From Catonia carolina (taxonomy: Eukaryota; Arthropoda; Insecta; Hemiptera; Achilidae): 64,000 nucleotides of DNA. The stretch lies in assembly GCA_035578175.1 (NCBI GenBank), contig JAQMRL010000001.1:238963038-239027037 (forward strand). The letters are read 5' to 3'. The notes under the pieces were generated by a model, which made no database searches, was not told where the DNA came from, and saw only the letters and a list, made by a program, of their open reading frames with translations. Positions 33,086 to 43,894 of the stretch are shown piece by piece. The stretch's first letter is position 1. Every line of letters starts with the position of its first letter. The position numbers were made by a program, and so were the translations under genes.

Positions 33086-33718
33086 CTGAACTTTTACAGG
33101 GTTGAATGATAAATTTCCTGATACGATTCAGGATTGGATAAGATTTTGAAATATTCATAACAAATTCTAAAAAATTCGAAATTACTTAGAGTTTTACACA
33201 GATTTAATGATAAAGTATTTTAAATTGAATTGTACACGAATATAGAGATTGGACAGTTAGAACTCAACGTGAAAGGAAACTTAAGATAATTTCCATTAGA
33301 CATATCATTTTATTTAATAATTGGGGATGTACAATTTTCTTAAATTAATTGACCCCGGTGATATTAATTTTATTTTAAATTTAGAGTTAGTAATTTAATT
33401 TAATATCCATACAAAGATAATATACCAAAAACGGAAGATTTAGGCGGGTCGAGTTTTCGCTCGTGTATCCCTTCCACAATTCCCCTTTGTATTCATATTA
33501 ACCTCCCTTACGCTCTTTGCAGTGTTAAAAGAAGTGCACTGTTTTACGTGTTAGATTAAATGAAACTAGTTTTTTCACTGTAATTTTTCATTAACTGTTT
33601 GTTATTTATTGTATTTATTTCCTAAAATTGGGTAATAGATATATTATTAATAGTCTATAAATAAAGTATAAATAGAATTGTTATGTATTTATATATAAAT
33701 TGTAATGTAATTTATTGC

Positions 33719-34115
33719 TTGAGTTCCAGCTCCGTGTAGTTTGAAGGAATGCAGTGCGTTGATATAGTAGTGGGAGAATGAATGAGTTAGTAGTGTGTCA
33801 CAGCTGCTGTTGCATTTGTAGTGTTAGCGTACTAGACTAAAACAATATTCTTTATCATCCGGCGCATTAATTTAACAAATACCTACCGGGTTATTAACTT
33901 AGTCGGATTCGCAATATTTAACTAACCAATTCATATCAAAATATGTAAATAAATAAATGTATTAAATACAAACAAATATGTTAAATACGGAAAGTTTGAA
34001 AACGAATGTTTTGTATCAGAGTAATGCAACAATTGTTCTCCCAGCATACGTTGCTCATTCATTATACCTCACCTGTACCCTGCACCCCTCAACTACACGG
34101 AGCTTGGAACCGCAC
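33719..34115. repeat. imperfect inverted-repeat element
   Basis: Left sequence GTTCCAGCTCCGTGTAGTTT (from 33724) pairs with the reverse complement of 34080-34111 (GGTTCCAAGCTCCGTGTAGT). The similarity continues weakly to GGGAGAATGAATGAG against GGGAG and AATGAATGAG. About 400 bp overall; possibly an old MITE. No TSD identified. Confidence 0.4.
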
Positions 34116-34439
34116 AATACATCTTGTTTTAATTTTCGTACGAAATATAAACTTTACAGGTAATAAAACATACATGCAGTAGTCCCGTACAATCAAATAC
34201 GAAAAGATAATTTTTTTAACACGAAAATAGAACAGTTTGAATTTTCTAACGCATACGTCGCAAATATAATAAATTTCTCACTTGATGTCTATTAGATGTC
34301 ATAGGCGAAATACATTTTTTGAGCTTTAAGGGTGAAGTAAACTTTAAAATAAGGTATAATTTTCAAGCCAATAGGAGCAGTAAGACAGAAGAAATTGCTC
34401 GACTGGTGGGAGTGGCGAGATGAGGAAGTGGAGACGTAC

Positions 34440-35020
34440 ACAGAAAAATCCCACCCGCCTAAATTTATCGTGCTTACTATAGTTGATGGAGTAATTCTGT
34501 TGCAAGTCATTTTGCCTATTTGGGATACGATGTGTCATGAAGAGAACGATTAACTATATTAAATACAAGAGTACAAAGATTTAATGAAATTTGTGATACA
34601 ATTCGTTGGAATTTAAGAAGAAAGCCCAAACTGACACTTTGATGAAATTCTATAAGACAAAAACTGTTCTATTATTGACACATGGCAATGAGACCTGGCG
34701 GTAAAAGAAGTATGAGAATTCCATCCCGTCTGCAGAGATGCGCTTACTGTAAAGCGATTAGAGCTATAGTAGGTTAAATAGGTTCAGAAGTGAGGAAAAT
34801 GGTGAGAATTAGGTGATAGCTCTCTTAAGTAAATAATCATGTAGTACTCTATAAAAGAACCGATCATCTTCAAAGAATGCTTCTACATAGGATTTGCAGA
34901 CTGGCCAAAAGTTACTAACCAATTGGAAGGCGTGATTCGGGACGACCAGTGACTAGCTGTATGCCGGAAAAAGTACTGAGACCTATTCCTTGAATGGAAG
35001 AAGACGAGGAAGAATTAAAT
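34440..35020 (+). pseudogene. RTE-like reverse transcriptase C-terminal fragment, heavily mutated
   Basis: Plus-strand peptides in shifting frames: AYLGYDVS near 34515, RFNEICDTIRWNLRRKPKLT near 34577, LMKFYKTKTVLLL.HGNETW near 34640, SAEMRLL near 34732, and a final RRDSGRP near 34930. The order matches the LINE at 1995-2880 (FKYLG, KFRTICGTIHRTLK, KLYKTMAVPVLLYGSESW, SAEMKFLR, RRDRGRP), so the two belong to the same or a sister family. Stops and shifts throughout. No TSD found; ends uncertain. Confidence 0.72.
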
Positions 35021-35212
35021 ATCTAGTTTGCTGTATCTGTACTATACACAAAAAATGAACATATTTACGCAGACCAGAATTTTGATTATGGTATATAACA
35101 TCATTGAATTTGTTGTGTAAATAACATTGAATATTTTACAAATAGCCTATATCTAAAAAAAAGAAGCCTGCACTTCAGCCTGGCCAATGCATTTAAAAAG
35201 ATATAACTAAAA

Positions 35213-35274
35213 TGACCGCCTCCGTGGCGCAGTTATTCAGCGAAAGGTCTTGGGTTTAGCTACGGACTTGATAT
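35213..35274 (+). repeat. tRNA-like SINE head fragment
   Basis: CCGTGGCGCAGTTATTCAGC resembles a tRNA A-box region, and GTCTTGGGTTTAGCTACGG a decayed B-box region. It abuts the 3' end of a family B copy and may be a separate truncated SINE. Confidence 0.45.
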
Positions 35275-35640
35275 TGTTTAGGTCAATAGCCGAAAGGCTG
35301 AATTTATTTTCCTAACTGAGTACAAAGTAGCCTATGCTTATCAGCATGCCAGGCCTTCCTAAAAGCATCTACTTTGCACCCTGCAAATGACACCTTTACT
35401 TCATTCACCACAGGGTCTGGCTATATAATGAAATTCATTACTTTCAGAGAAGATAACTCTGACTAGTTTCATTTACACCTCTACCTCTACCTCTACCTCT
35501 TCTGTTTTTAAATAGTTCAGTCATATAATTTGGTGACCACGTGATAAGAAACAGAACTGTTTTTTGTAGACCTGGAATTAGTAGATTGAGTGCAAATAAT
35601 TTAACACTCCACCTGTCAGTTAAGGGCGAAACTACAGTCT
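35275..35640 (-). mobile_element. retroposon family B copy
   Basis: Minus-strand copy. On the plus strand it begins with the reversed tail TTGTTTAGGTCAATAGCC and ends near CACCTGTCAGTTAAGGGCG. The CTACCTCT unit is expanded to several tandem repeats at about 35482-35505. Confidence 0.72.
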
Positions 35641-36265
35641 ATGGTTTGGAAAATTATTACGTGTTCAAAACAAAGAGTTCCTTAACCCAAAGAGTATCCG
35701 CTAAAAACCGAACTCTTGATGCGATTGAAATAAACTAAAATAGTGGTCACCTATGTACCAATTAATTAATTTACTGGTATAATTTTACCAAGAATATTAA
35801 AAATTCTTTAAAGAAAACAATATTTCATTTTTCATTATTAACATTAATATGATGAAAGAAAAGAGTTATGAACAGTAAATATTTGAAAAAATATATTAAC
35901 AGTAGTAGTATATACTATTTGACTGCAGCTTAGCATCACCAACAAAACGTTTTTATGTGTAGGCTATTAGTATTTTTGGCCAGTGTTGGACTGTATGTTG
36001 GGTTATGTACAGAAAGCTGGCAGTTTATCCAAATAACGATAACACTAAGAATTTAATGATGTTTGTTTTTAACTAAAACAATTTTTACGATCTTACTATA
36101 CAATAAATAAATAGCTTCATTATATGAAAGTATTAAATAAATGAAGTAGAAATAATGTAACACTTTTCTGATACGTAAAATTAGTTTTAAAACATTGTAT
36201 CGTATTTAGTGTTTTTTTGTAAAGTTTACACAATGTTATATTTTGTTTTGCATTTTCTAACCAAA
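35641..36265. other. unassigned AT-rich sequence
   Basis: No supported feature. Confidence 0.4.
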
Positions 36266-36269
36266 TTAA

Positions 36270-36947
36270 CCCTTTTACGTGTAGGGTAACGATATATCGT
36301 TACCCCGTTGTCGTGCCGAAACGCATACGGTAACGATCTATCGGTACTCTTATTAAAACGAAATATAGTTTGTTTGTTTCACAATAGATGGGGAAAGTGT
36401 ATACTTAAAATGAAGCTAACAAAATAGACATTACGATAGTATCGAATAACGAAATAATCGATTTTTTTTTAACTGCGTAATATCGGATAAGAGAAAGGCA
36501 TGTTTGTTTACAATGTATCCGCGTGTCTATTTTGAGGTTAGTGCCGTCCGCGTAGTTTATAAAAACAACTATTTCTCAAGAACTACTGGGTATATTTTGA
36601 TGATTTTTTTTTGATTTTGTTTATAATGAACTGGAGTTATCATGTGTTGTGGGTATCAAGATTTTAATTGTGCGAAAAATTTATAAATCATTGGGAAAAT
36701 GAATTTTTTTTTTATTTGTATAAAAAATTTGATATTTAATTTTTTTTTTAAATTTTGAGTAAATGCAACAAATTTTGAACCATATCACACGAATTTGTAG
36801 AACCTTTTTGGTAAGTCTGATTTTTTTTATTACTGTATCTGAACAATTGTATATTTGGTGGTAGTTTGAAAAAATGCTTATATTTTTGATAAAATCGGCC
36901 TGTGCATTTTCGCATACCTATCAGCAAAAGCCTTACACGTCAAAGGG
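36270..36947. mobile_element. piggyBac-like miniature element
   Basis: 678 bp. The left end is TTAA (36266-36269) then CCCTTTTACGTGTAGGG. The right end, reversed from 36947, is CCCTTTGACGTGTAAGG, flanked by TTAT (36948-36951), probably a mutated TTAA. A TTAA target and ends starting CCC are the signature of piggyBac-type elements. A 22-bp perfect palindrome GGGTAACGATATATCGTTACCC-type sequence lies at 36284-36305 and a related one near 36330, likely subterminal binding sites. No transposase. Confidence 0.65.
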
Positions 36948-37010
36948 TTATTAATTAAAGTTTTGAGTTTAATAACATTTATAAAATATTTTATACACTG
37001 AATTTTTCTG

Positions 37011-37050
<40 letters not shown>

Positions 37051-37795
37051 CCCCTTACAAATAAAAAATATGCCGGACGTCATACGGCATAAAAAAGCAG
37101 TAACCATTTGGCTATTGGAAGTAGGGAGAGAAGCTATAGAAAAAAACGGTTACTCCAGGAAACACATAATTTTGTGAGCTCGTCTACCGGTTTCGATTTT
37201 AGTTTCTATTTTTAAATAAATTCTTTTGTTTTGCATATTTTATTGTTTGTTTTGTTTTTCATTTGTACATATAATTATAATAGCATATTTTTTTAATAAA
37301 AATGTCTAAGTAGTTTAATAAGTATTTAATTAACTAACATATAGTTGGAATTACTAACAAACAATAGATTACCTTAATAGTTGCAGTAGTTAATGAACAA
37401 AAAAGCACTGAACTGATCTATCCTTGAACATGGGAAACCATAGTTGGGTGGATTAATTTTCCAATCACGAATTAAAATAGTTTTAAATTTTAAAAGTATA
37501 ATCAAGGAAACTAACATTTATATTGTAATGAAATTTTCTTGTAATCAATAGGAAAATAATAAATCAATAAAATAAATATAGTTAGAGCTAGTGTGGCGGC
37601 TTGTATTCTGTATGAAAAATTAAGGATAGTCCTTTTTACTTACACATTATAGTTTTAAAACAAACTAAATCAAAGCAACTACAAAAATACCGTGTTTGAT
37701 ACTGCTGTCGGAATTTTGAGGCCTTTGTTTCAGGGCACGGTTTCAAATGGGTGTGATGATGTATTGCAAATATTTAAGAATAAGAATTGATTTAG
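36948..37795. other. unassigned, contains a (TA)18 microsatellite
   Basis: The microsatellite spans 37013-37048. Sequence just after it (ATATGCCGGACGTCATACGG) recalls the terminal repeat of the element at 3198-3803, but too briefly to call. Confidence 0.4.
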
Positions 37796-37799
37796 CATT

Positions 37800-38340
37800 T
37801 TGCTGAGTGGAGCGTATAGATGGGCTACATCAATGTCTAAGAAAACTTATTTACCTCTTTAAAAACCTTCGAACAATTTTAAATCTAATTATACTTTATT
37901 ACAACAGCTTTACTACTCAGTAGCTAAATTTGTGGTTTTATACAGTATTATTGCTTGACAAGGAGCATACGACGCTCATATAATACCGCTTTAAGAGTAA
38001 ACAAAACAATATTGAAAGTAAAAACAAAAAAACATCAACGCTTTCCATCTGATGAGCTTTTTAAGGATTTTAAAGTACTGGATATTCGACAGATTTAAGC
38101 ACAAGATTCTTATTCAGGCATTAAAAAAACAATAACACCTTCCCCTCAACAACTCATCGTTACAATCCCCAAGACAAGCACTTGGTTCTACTCCACAGAG
38201 CTTCCACCAAATTATATCAAAGTCAATCGAGTCATTTAATTCCTAAACTTTTAAGTATTATGCCTATTGATATCAGAAATCTGCTGAACATCATAAATTT
38301 TAAAATGGTAGTCAGTCTGTAGTTGCTTAGCCAAGCTAGA
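37800..38340 (+). pseudogene. C-terminal fragment of a jockey/CR1-group LINE reverse transcriptase
   Basis: In shifting plus-strand frames: LYYNSFTTQ near 37905, then RFPSDELFKDFKVLDIRQI at about 38039-38095, FKHKILIQALKK near 38095, SPRQALGSTPQSFHQII near 38167, and PKLLSIMPIDIRNLLNIINF near 38244. R.P.D.LF..F..L...QI followed by a tail ending LP..IR....I..F is the usual C-terminal end of jockey/CR1-group ORF2 proteins after the polymerase domain. The catalytic region is missing. Several stops and frameshifts. Confidence 0.6.
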
Positions 38341-38639
38341 AACGAGATACACCGGATGTTGACTCCATTTAATCTTTAACTGGTTCACTTACTTTACTTT
38401 CAAGCCATTAAAACTGACTTCTGCCCTAGTGAGAAGCACTCACCCCTAGAATACCCTAGAATATGCCATAGTTGGTTAGGTTGATTTTCATAAATGTGTA
38501 AATAATAATTGCTTTTATAATAATAGTAATTTATGTAATATGTTTCTTTTGTTAGTAATTGGACTTGTCAAATACAATATGACTGATGACGTAGTCTGGT
38601 TCCCAACAACTCGGCCGGTGCGTTGTGACGGTACGATTA

Positions 38640-39292
38640 TTGCATTGTTGTTATAAACATAGCTGTTAAGTTATTTTTAATCAGGAAATCGATTTTAATT
38701 TTAATAATTCTTTGTTTGCGGTCTGAATTTTTTCTCTGAAAAATTGTTTTCTTCTTTTAATTCAGCGTTTTTCGTTTTAAGAGATGTGTTTCCTCTGACT
38801 GCGCAACATTCAAATTTGGCGGTTCTTCATTAAAACGAGGCCTAACTTCCTCTACGGCTATCCCTTCATGTTGTGAACTGCCTGTGTTGATAAGTGGATG
38901 TGTTGATAATTGGATGATAAGTTTAAAATATTACAAACTTCCTTACAAGCGTATAATTTCTCTACTTGATTTTTACGTTCACTACAAGTCGGGTTTACCG
39001 GGCGTAGAACGGCACTACAAATTGGCAAATTTACATGCGAGACTGAACTCGTCTTTACGATACTTTTTAATCGAAGATGTAGCAACTCGGACTTTAAATC
39101 GTAAACATAATCCGATTCTTCGAAACGTACTGAACACACGTGACCACTGTCAGCAGAAATAAATCGCCCCGCTTGCAATCATTTATACTTCCGTCTTGTT
39201 TCATTGGCCTTTGGAAAACGGTAAAACTTAACGCCAAACTCCTTTTGGTGTCTGTTGTGATTGGAACACCTGGCAATAGCCCAACACACCAT
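38640..39292 (-). pseudogene. THAP-domain protein with coiled coil, degraded
   Basis: From the ATG at 39292 the minus strand reads MVCWAIARCSNHNRHQKEF, then YRFPKANETRRK. A +1 frame continues INDCKRGD, and the original frame resumes FISADSGHVCSVRFEESDYV and YDLKSELLHL, ending KTSSVSHVNLP. This is the order of a THAP DNA-binding domain: N-terminal Cys pair, FRFPK, the C-x2-H pair and a proline near the end. The His of C-x2-H is Arg here. After a stop near 38858 another frame gives VRPRFNEEPPNLNVAQSEE, and then LKTKNAELKEENN and a leucine-rich heptad stretch, a coiled coil as in many THAP proteins. Intronless and frameshifted, so either a dead P-element-like transposase or a retropseudogene. 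Confidence 0.65.
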
Positions 39293-40465
39293 TATTAAAG
39301 ACTAGTAAAATATTACAGACGGTATTAAGACTAGTAAACATCACAGACCGACACCGTACGCTTCGTGCGTCGGCTGTAGCTGGTGACCAGATGACGTCAG
39401 GGGTGAGGCTTGTCACTGGGCATATTGTTGATGATCCCCACCGTCTAGTAAATTAACCGTGATATTACCTGACAGTACATATTATTTTAAATACACATGC
39501 AAGCTTACTTACTACAATATTAGTGTGCATATATTTAGTTGATTTGAATACGTCCATTTCGGTTGCAATAAAGTTTTGTTCAGTGTAAGTTTGTTCTTCA
39601 GTGAAAGTTCAGACGATTAATAAAATAATTTGAAGAAGAATTTAACTGGAGCGTTTGCATTTCTTATGTGGTGTGCCTATGTTAAGTGCCGATCAATAAA
39701 TTTAAAATAACAATACGCTTTCAAATTTATTTTAAATATTACAGGTATGTATTTATAGGCCGGTCTTAATATATTTTCAGGTCGGATTTCCCACATTCCA
39801 TTCAAATGAATTTAAGTTCATAACAAGCAAGACCAATTAAGTTATATGCTAATTAAAATGAATTAATCACAGTTGTTATTATGTTTAATTAAATTAAGTT
39901 TAAGAACGAGTTCTATTGAAACTTAATTTTCAAATAGTTTGGTATAATTACAATGTAATAGTATTACAAATAATAAGTATTTTGAATTATAATAGTTGAG
40001 TTCTACTAGTTTGTTTATGGTATACAAATATTGTACTAAGTATAACATTATATACAGAAATTTGCAGTCTCCTGTCAGAAGTTCATTAGTGTATTTTCAC
40101 TTAACATCACCATGTAGGGTTGAGAAATAGTGGAGAGCGGGTGGGATAGAATGAGTGAGAAAGGAAAAGCAAAACATAGACTGAACAAGAACTCATCTTC
40201 TGACCACCAAAGTCGACCAAGAGCCAACTGACTCTGACTCTACTAACAAACACAAGACACTTTCTTAATCAAATTATACTTGCCTGGCTCTATTCTAAGC
40301 TCTAGTCATTGTCACAACTTTACAACTTTCTCAACTAAATATTATAAAATAAATTTACCATGAACATTAAAATATACCATAACCACAAAGCAACTTGCTG
40401 AAAAGGTTCAAAATGTTATTTTAAAATTTATTTTTTAACTTTTTAATTAAAGTAACAGAAATTAT
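39293..40465. other. unassigned; short tandem duplication at its start
   Basis: AGACTAGTAAA...CACAGAC-like units repeat at about 39299 and 39327. No gene recognised in the rest. Confidence 0.4.
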
Positions 40466-40469
40466 GAGA

Positions 40470-40912
40470 GTACAAAACCATTTTTTTTACGAGAGCACAG
40501 CCTCCCCAAAAATTTCAGCAGACATGGCACCTACCCTATCTTATAGAGCATAAACAATTTAGTAAATGAGGCGATTTTCAAACATATCGTATGAGCCGTT
40601 TTTGAGAAAATCGCAAAAAAGTGAAAAATTACACGAATAAAATACTACTTCCGTTTGACCGATTTTAATAAAAATGCTTGTATCAGGTCTGGTAGTCGTA
40701 CCTAACTTATGTTTCAAGTTTCAAGTTCGTACAATGTCCCGTTCTGGAGATATTTTTTTCACTAACACACAGACCAATCGCTAAAAACATGTTTTTTTGG
40801 GTTCAGGGAGTCTGAAAACGTATAGATCTGGTGAAAACTCGATTTCGAAAAATCGACATGAAAACAATACTTTCCTTCGTACATATTCATAAGGGCAAGA
40901 GAAAGTAATAAT
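40470..40912 (-). repeat. family R dispersed repeat, 5' half
   Basis: From TTACGAGAGCACAGCCTCCC through CAGACATGGCACC, CCGTTTTTGAGAAAATCGC and AATCGCTAAAAACATG to GGGCAAGAGAAAGTAATA. Well conserved relative to the copies at 48095 and 58560. Confidence 0.78.
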
Positions 40913-41763
40913 CGGAGAGAAAATTCTTTTTAAATTCGATAATAAGTAGACGAAAGAAAAATAATTTAAACCAGGTAATTTTATATTATTTATCGGTAAT
41001 TAATAGATCTAAAAGAAGGTATTTTAAATTTCCTTTAGCCTACAATTTTAATATAAAACACAAAGATTAAAATTTAATAGTATGGTTTTACAATACAGTA
41101 CTGGGTCTTTGTTATTAAGTATTAAAATATAATTTGAAAATTTATCACATCTTATATTGTTGTTGGTTTTAGTAACTAATAAAAATGTCTTGCACGTTAT
41201 TTCACATTTTTATGAACATTGAGCATCTGTTATATAGAGTAAGTTGATTTTTACTCATAGTAATATTTTTTATCCGTATCGTTTTCTATCCCGCTAAACA
41301 AAGGATAATGACTATAGAATAACAATACTGATACTTCTAAAAAAACGTTCTTTATTACAAACCTTAAAACCAAACCCTCTCTTTACTGCTGTAAAAATAC
41401 GTATTAAAATATACTGCATAAAACTCTACTCCGCTTTCTAATCAGCTTCATACTTAATAATAAATAAGGTCTTAAAGTTGGTTATAAAAATAACCAAAAT
41501 TTATGTACTAAATAAAGTTACCAATAAAATTTTAATTGTTGTACTTATACCTCGTAACGACATATGATATTTGAAACTGGAATAATTCGTTGTATTATAT
41601 TAGACTTTATATTTCAGCATAAATTTATTTACTGACAAATACACGCCGTTTTATTTAAAATACAAAACTTCAGTAAATATATATAAAATCTTTTTATTGT
41701 ACAAGAACGACCCAAAAAGTAATGAAATAGATTTGCGCAGGATTTTCACTACTTGCACACAAG
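40913..41763. other. AT-rich, nothing recognised
   Basis: No supported feature. Confidence 0.4.
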
Positions 41764-41879
41764 TACAATAACCTCTCTTTAGTCCGACACTTTCGGGACT
41801 TGGGTGATGACGGATTACAGATTTTTCCAAATTACCGAATATGGGTAATTTAACGGAAGATAAGCTGGATAAGATAATC

Positions 41880-42088
41880 TGCCCATAACATACAGGTGGA
41901 GTGTCAAATTATTTTCACTCAATCTGTTCGTTGTAGGGCTAAAATAAATAATTCTGTTTGTTAACACATAGTCAGCCAATTAAATGACTGAACCATTTAA
42001 GAACAGAAGAAGTAGAGGTGTAAAAGGCACTAATCAGAGTTATCTCCTCTGAAAGTAATGAATTTCATTATAGAGCCAGACCCAGTAC
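41880..42088 (+). mobile_element. retroposon family B, 5' half
   Basis: Begins CTGCCCATAACATACAGGTG and runs through the AGAAGTAGAGGTG block to GAGCCAGACCCAG, where similarity stops. The 3' half is missing. A GC-richer sequence of unknown origin follows (42090-42290). Confidence 0.72.
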
Positions 42089-42533
42089 AGATGACCCTCT
42101 TTTTGCTTGCCAGCAGCTGGTCCTCTTGAGGTAGCGGCGAAGGTTTCCCCATCCATTTTTTCCTTTTTAACTTCACCGCCGGATTCCCTGCCGCTCCGGC
42201 CGGTCCTATGATGGCTTTACCGATTGGATACTACTGCCGGTGGAGACAAGGCCTATACTATTTTCGCAATTCTACGTGCATGCTTATTATACACGGATAT
42301 TGTAAATAACTAGTTAGACCATACAGCTTCTAGCATCATAACCAGTAAAGAAAACACTGAATTTATTGCACAATTAATTATTTATGATTGGCTTTAGAGC
42401 ACAGCTTAAAGTAGATTAGAACAAAAAAATTAATTTTAAAAAATTGAAAAAGTAAACATTGCATGATTAGACATACAGTAACATGGAAATCAGAAAACAG
42501 TAAGAGAATTAAAAAAAAACTATATAATACTTT

Positions 42534-42830
42534 AAATTGCTAATATGTGTACGTTGCAATCTGTTCAATTCAGAACAATAAGTAACCCAATGAGATGAGG
42601 ATGAAGTGTATGACGTGTTAATGAGGTGTAGTCTTGTACAGACCCTGGTCGACCATTCCTGAGAGACATGGTTAATTGAACCCCAGCCATCAAAGTACTC
42701 GGGTAACCACTGTCTAGTATTCAATTCCTTATAAAAGAAACTACCTTTACTAGGATTTAAACCAGGAACCTTCTTCTCCGAAAATCAGCTGATTTACGGC
42801 GACCATTTTACCTCTAGACCAACCCTAAAA
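42534..42830 (-). mobile_element. tRNA-derived SINE, family A, full-length copy
   Basis: The minus strand starts GGGTTGGTCTAGAGGTAAAA (A-box region) at 42830 and has GGTTTAAATCC (B-box region). It runs through TCTGTACAAGACTACACCTC and CATCTCATTGGG to ACGTACACATATTAG. It is the best copy for defining the family. The right flank has a tandem AAACGATAAA. Confidence 0.8.
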
Positions 42831-43266
42831 ACGATAAAACGATAAAAATGGTCTAAAAACGATATTTAATCAACTAATATGTTTTTTTTACGGTTGATGA
42901 GCTCTGCTGTTTCACACGTTTAGATCAATTAGAACGTTTACCAGCGTTGTCAGATTGTCCCTGACAAACATTACGTGCGCATGCGTATAAGAGCCGCAGT
43001 AGTTCATTCGTGTCTTGCATCTCGTACTGAATACATCGATTATAGAGCGCTTTAACATGCAATACTTTATAATATAATCAGCTAATTGTATGTTTATAGG
43101 TAATAATTGTTACTGAAAGACCAAAAAATGGCTGACGAAATATTTAACAGAGCTACAAGAGCAAGTATTGACAACGTTGCTGGCTAGTCATTGGCGGCTA
43201 GCTAGAAAGTGGGTAGGGGGCAATGCATACGTTCAGAGCTCATCAGACCTGAAAAATAGTAAACGT

Positions 43267-43570
43267 TGCGAGTGTCAGCTGTTTAACAGCTGATTTTTGA
43301 AGAAAAAGATTCCTGGTTCAAATCCTAGAAAATGTAGTTACTTTTATAAGGATTTAAACTCTAGACAGCGGTTACCGGTGTACTTTGATGGTTGTGGTAC
43401 AATTAACCTTACTCTCTCAGGATTGGTTGGCCTGGGTCAGTACAACACACTACACATCATTTACAAAGCACACACACATCATCCTCATCTCACTGGGTCA
43501 TGGAGTTGGTTATTGTTCTGAATTGAACAGATTACAACGTACTCACATTACAGATAAAAAACTATAATTA
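43267..43570 (+). mobile_element. tRNA-derived SINE, family A
   Basis: Starts just inside the head (GTGTCAGCTGTTTAACAGCT), with GGTTCAAATCC as B-box, and ends ACGTACTCACATTACAGAT plus an A-rich tail. Opposite orientation to the copy 440 bp upstream. Confidence 0.78.
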
Positions 43571-43894
43571 AGAAAATTAAATTACTCATAGGTACTCTCA
43601 CATTACTCTAAAAGTATTAGAGTTATTGATATGCGTTAGGCCTATCCTATATTACTTAAAAATGTCTGTGGTGTCTGCTTTCGTGAGTGCCTTAGGGAAG
43701 CCATTTTGAATGCCGTTTAGAACTACGTAGTTTTGTTATTAAAACTGGAACTTGCTCGATTTCATTTGTTTTTTACAACTTCTACTGATTTTCTGTTTAA
43801 GGTAAAACATATTACTACAAAATATGTAGTAATATTTTTTGTAACGCGAGACGTGCCGGACTAGAGAATACCGGACTAAAGAGAGGTTACTATA

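Larger units (their letters stand above)
41766..43892. mobile_element. pogo-like inverted-repeat element carrying three SINE-type insertions
   Basis: Left end CAATAACCTCTCTTTAGTCC (41766), and right end reversed from 43892 TAGTAACCTCTCTTTAGTCC, both bounded by TA (41764-41765 and 43893-43894). Ends of the form CA(G)TA-ACCTC followed by an inverted repeat, in TA, are usual for pogo/Tigger-like elements. The inside (2.1 kb) has no transposase. It holds family B (41880-42088) and two family A copies (42534-42830, 43267-43570). Confidence 0.55.

Noticed and set aside
37050..37200. Fragment resembling the terminal repeat of the 3198-3803 element (ATGCCGGACGT)
   Set aside because: The match is only about a dozen bases and has no partner repeat.
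38884..39162. 92-codon plus-strand ORF opposite the THAP relic
   Set aside because: It is antisense to the recognisable THAP-like frames and shows no domain of its own.
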